From Acetobacter sp. (GTDB lineage Bacteria; Pseudomonadota; Alphaproteobacteria; RF32; CAG-239), in NCBI GenBank assembly GCA_023665325.1, contig JAMPED010000011.1, positions 49,554 through 73,405 on the forward strand: 23,852 nucleotides of DNA. Direction: 5' to 3'. The stretch's first letter is position 1. Each line of letters begins with the position of its first letter. The notes beneath the pieces are model-generated. The model was not told where the DNA came from, searched no databases, and was given only the letters and a program-made list of their open reading frames with translations. Positions 23,769 to 23,852 of this stretch are shown here, piece by piece. The position numbers were made by a program, and so were the translations under genes.

Positions 23769-23800
23769 ATCCCTTGACGGCTGTTTCACAGCCGAGGGAT
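23769..23800. repeat. Long palindrome in a repeat-like tail
   Basis: ATCCCT and AGGGAT enclose CGGCTGT-TTC-ACAGCCG, giving 13 base pairs with a 3-base bulge and a 3-base loop. A second small hairpin GTGC-TTC-GCAC follows (23813-23823). Flanking GAGATCCCT and GGGATGACAGG resemble the ends of dispersed palindromic repeats seen in many bacterial genomes. There is no T-tract, so it is not an ordinary terminator. I see no gene in 23735-23852. Confidence 0.5.
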
Positions 23801-23852
23801 GACAGGTAAGGTGTGCTTCGCACTGGTTTGTGGATTGCGCCGCTACGGAAAA

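Noticed and set aside
1..23852. Search for tRNA, rRNA, CRISPR arrays, transposases, integrases and prophage genes
   Set aside because: No cloverleaf, regular spaced repeats, or corresponding protein motifs were recognised by eye; a tRNAscan or ISfinder search was not possible.

Overview
The window reads as a chromosomal segment of an AT-rich alphaproteobacterium, probably an uncultured, host- or gut-associated one. The reasons are the RlpA/DacA/Tmk and TatD/metallo-hydrolase blocks that belong to a typical alphaproteobacterial neighbourhood, an FtsZ with a very long linker ending in an FtsA-binding tail, clear GGAG/AGGA ribosome sites on nearly all genes, and intrinsic terminators throughout. 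The lineage is inferred from gene content, not from a marker-gene comparison.

Layout. 1-2892 (+): rlpA, dacA and tmk, a tight envelope/nucleotide operon. 2889-3503 (-): a secreted MORN-repeat protein with its own strong promoter, tail to tail with tmk. 3504-4017: a gene-free stretch holding a probable small RNA with its own terminator, an AT hairpin, a 13-bp inverted repeat and the ftsZ terminator. 4018-10974 (-): a slimmed-down division and cell wall cluster read mraY-ftsW-murB-ftsQ-ftsA-ftsZ, keeping the usual order but lacking murD, murG, murC and ddl; a terminator-like hairpin sits just before ftsZ. 11142-11918 (+): an orphan periplasmic protein. 12095-13840 (+): a SulP-type anion transporter.

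13890-17462 (-) stands apart. A 948-residue Thr/Asn-rich lipoprotein and a 113-residue lysine/alanine-rich protein both lack a Shine-Dalgarno sequence, share near-identical promoters, and resemble Bacteroidota-type surface proteins more than anything around them. This looks like an acquired two-gene module. 17735-20096 (+) returns to native style: a BepA-like M48 metalloprotease with TPRs, then a glycosyltransferase-like protein that carries a signal peptide. A small self-contained transcription unit (92 aa) follows at 20097-20471.

20526-23734 (+): tatD, a PhnP-like metallo-beta-lactamase-fold hydrolase, a DHH/DHHA1 phosphoesterase and tadA. Two copies of an approximately 125-nt intergenic element with conserved sequence and covarying stems lie in front of the DHH gene and tadA. 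The window closes in a palindrome-rich repeat. In many alphaproteobacteria tmk and tatD lie in one operon (tmk-holB-metG-tatD-hydrolase); here they are about 17.6 kb apart with holB and metG absent between them, so the locus has been rearranged.

The best candidates for something undescribed are the structured repeat pair (22089-23265), the foreign-looking lipoprotein module (13890-17603), the small RNA at about 3627-3759, and the ftsA-ftsZ hairpin (5654-5698). No tRNA, rRNA, CRISPR array, transposase or prophage structural gene was recognised.
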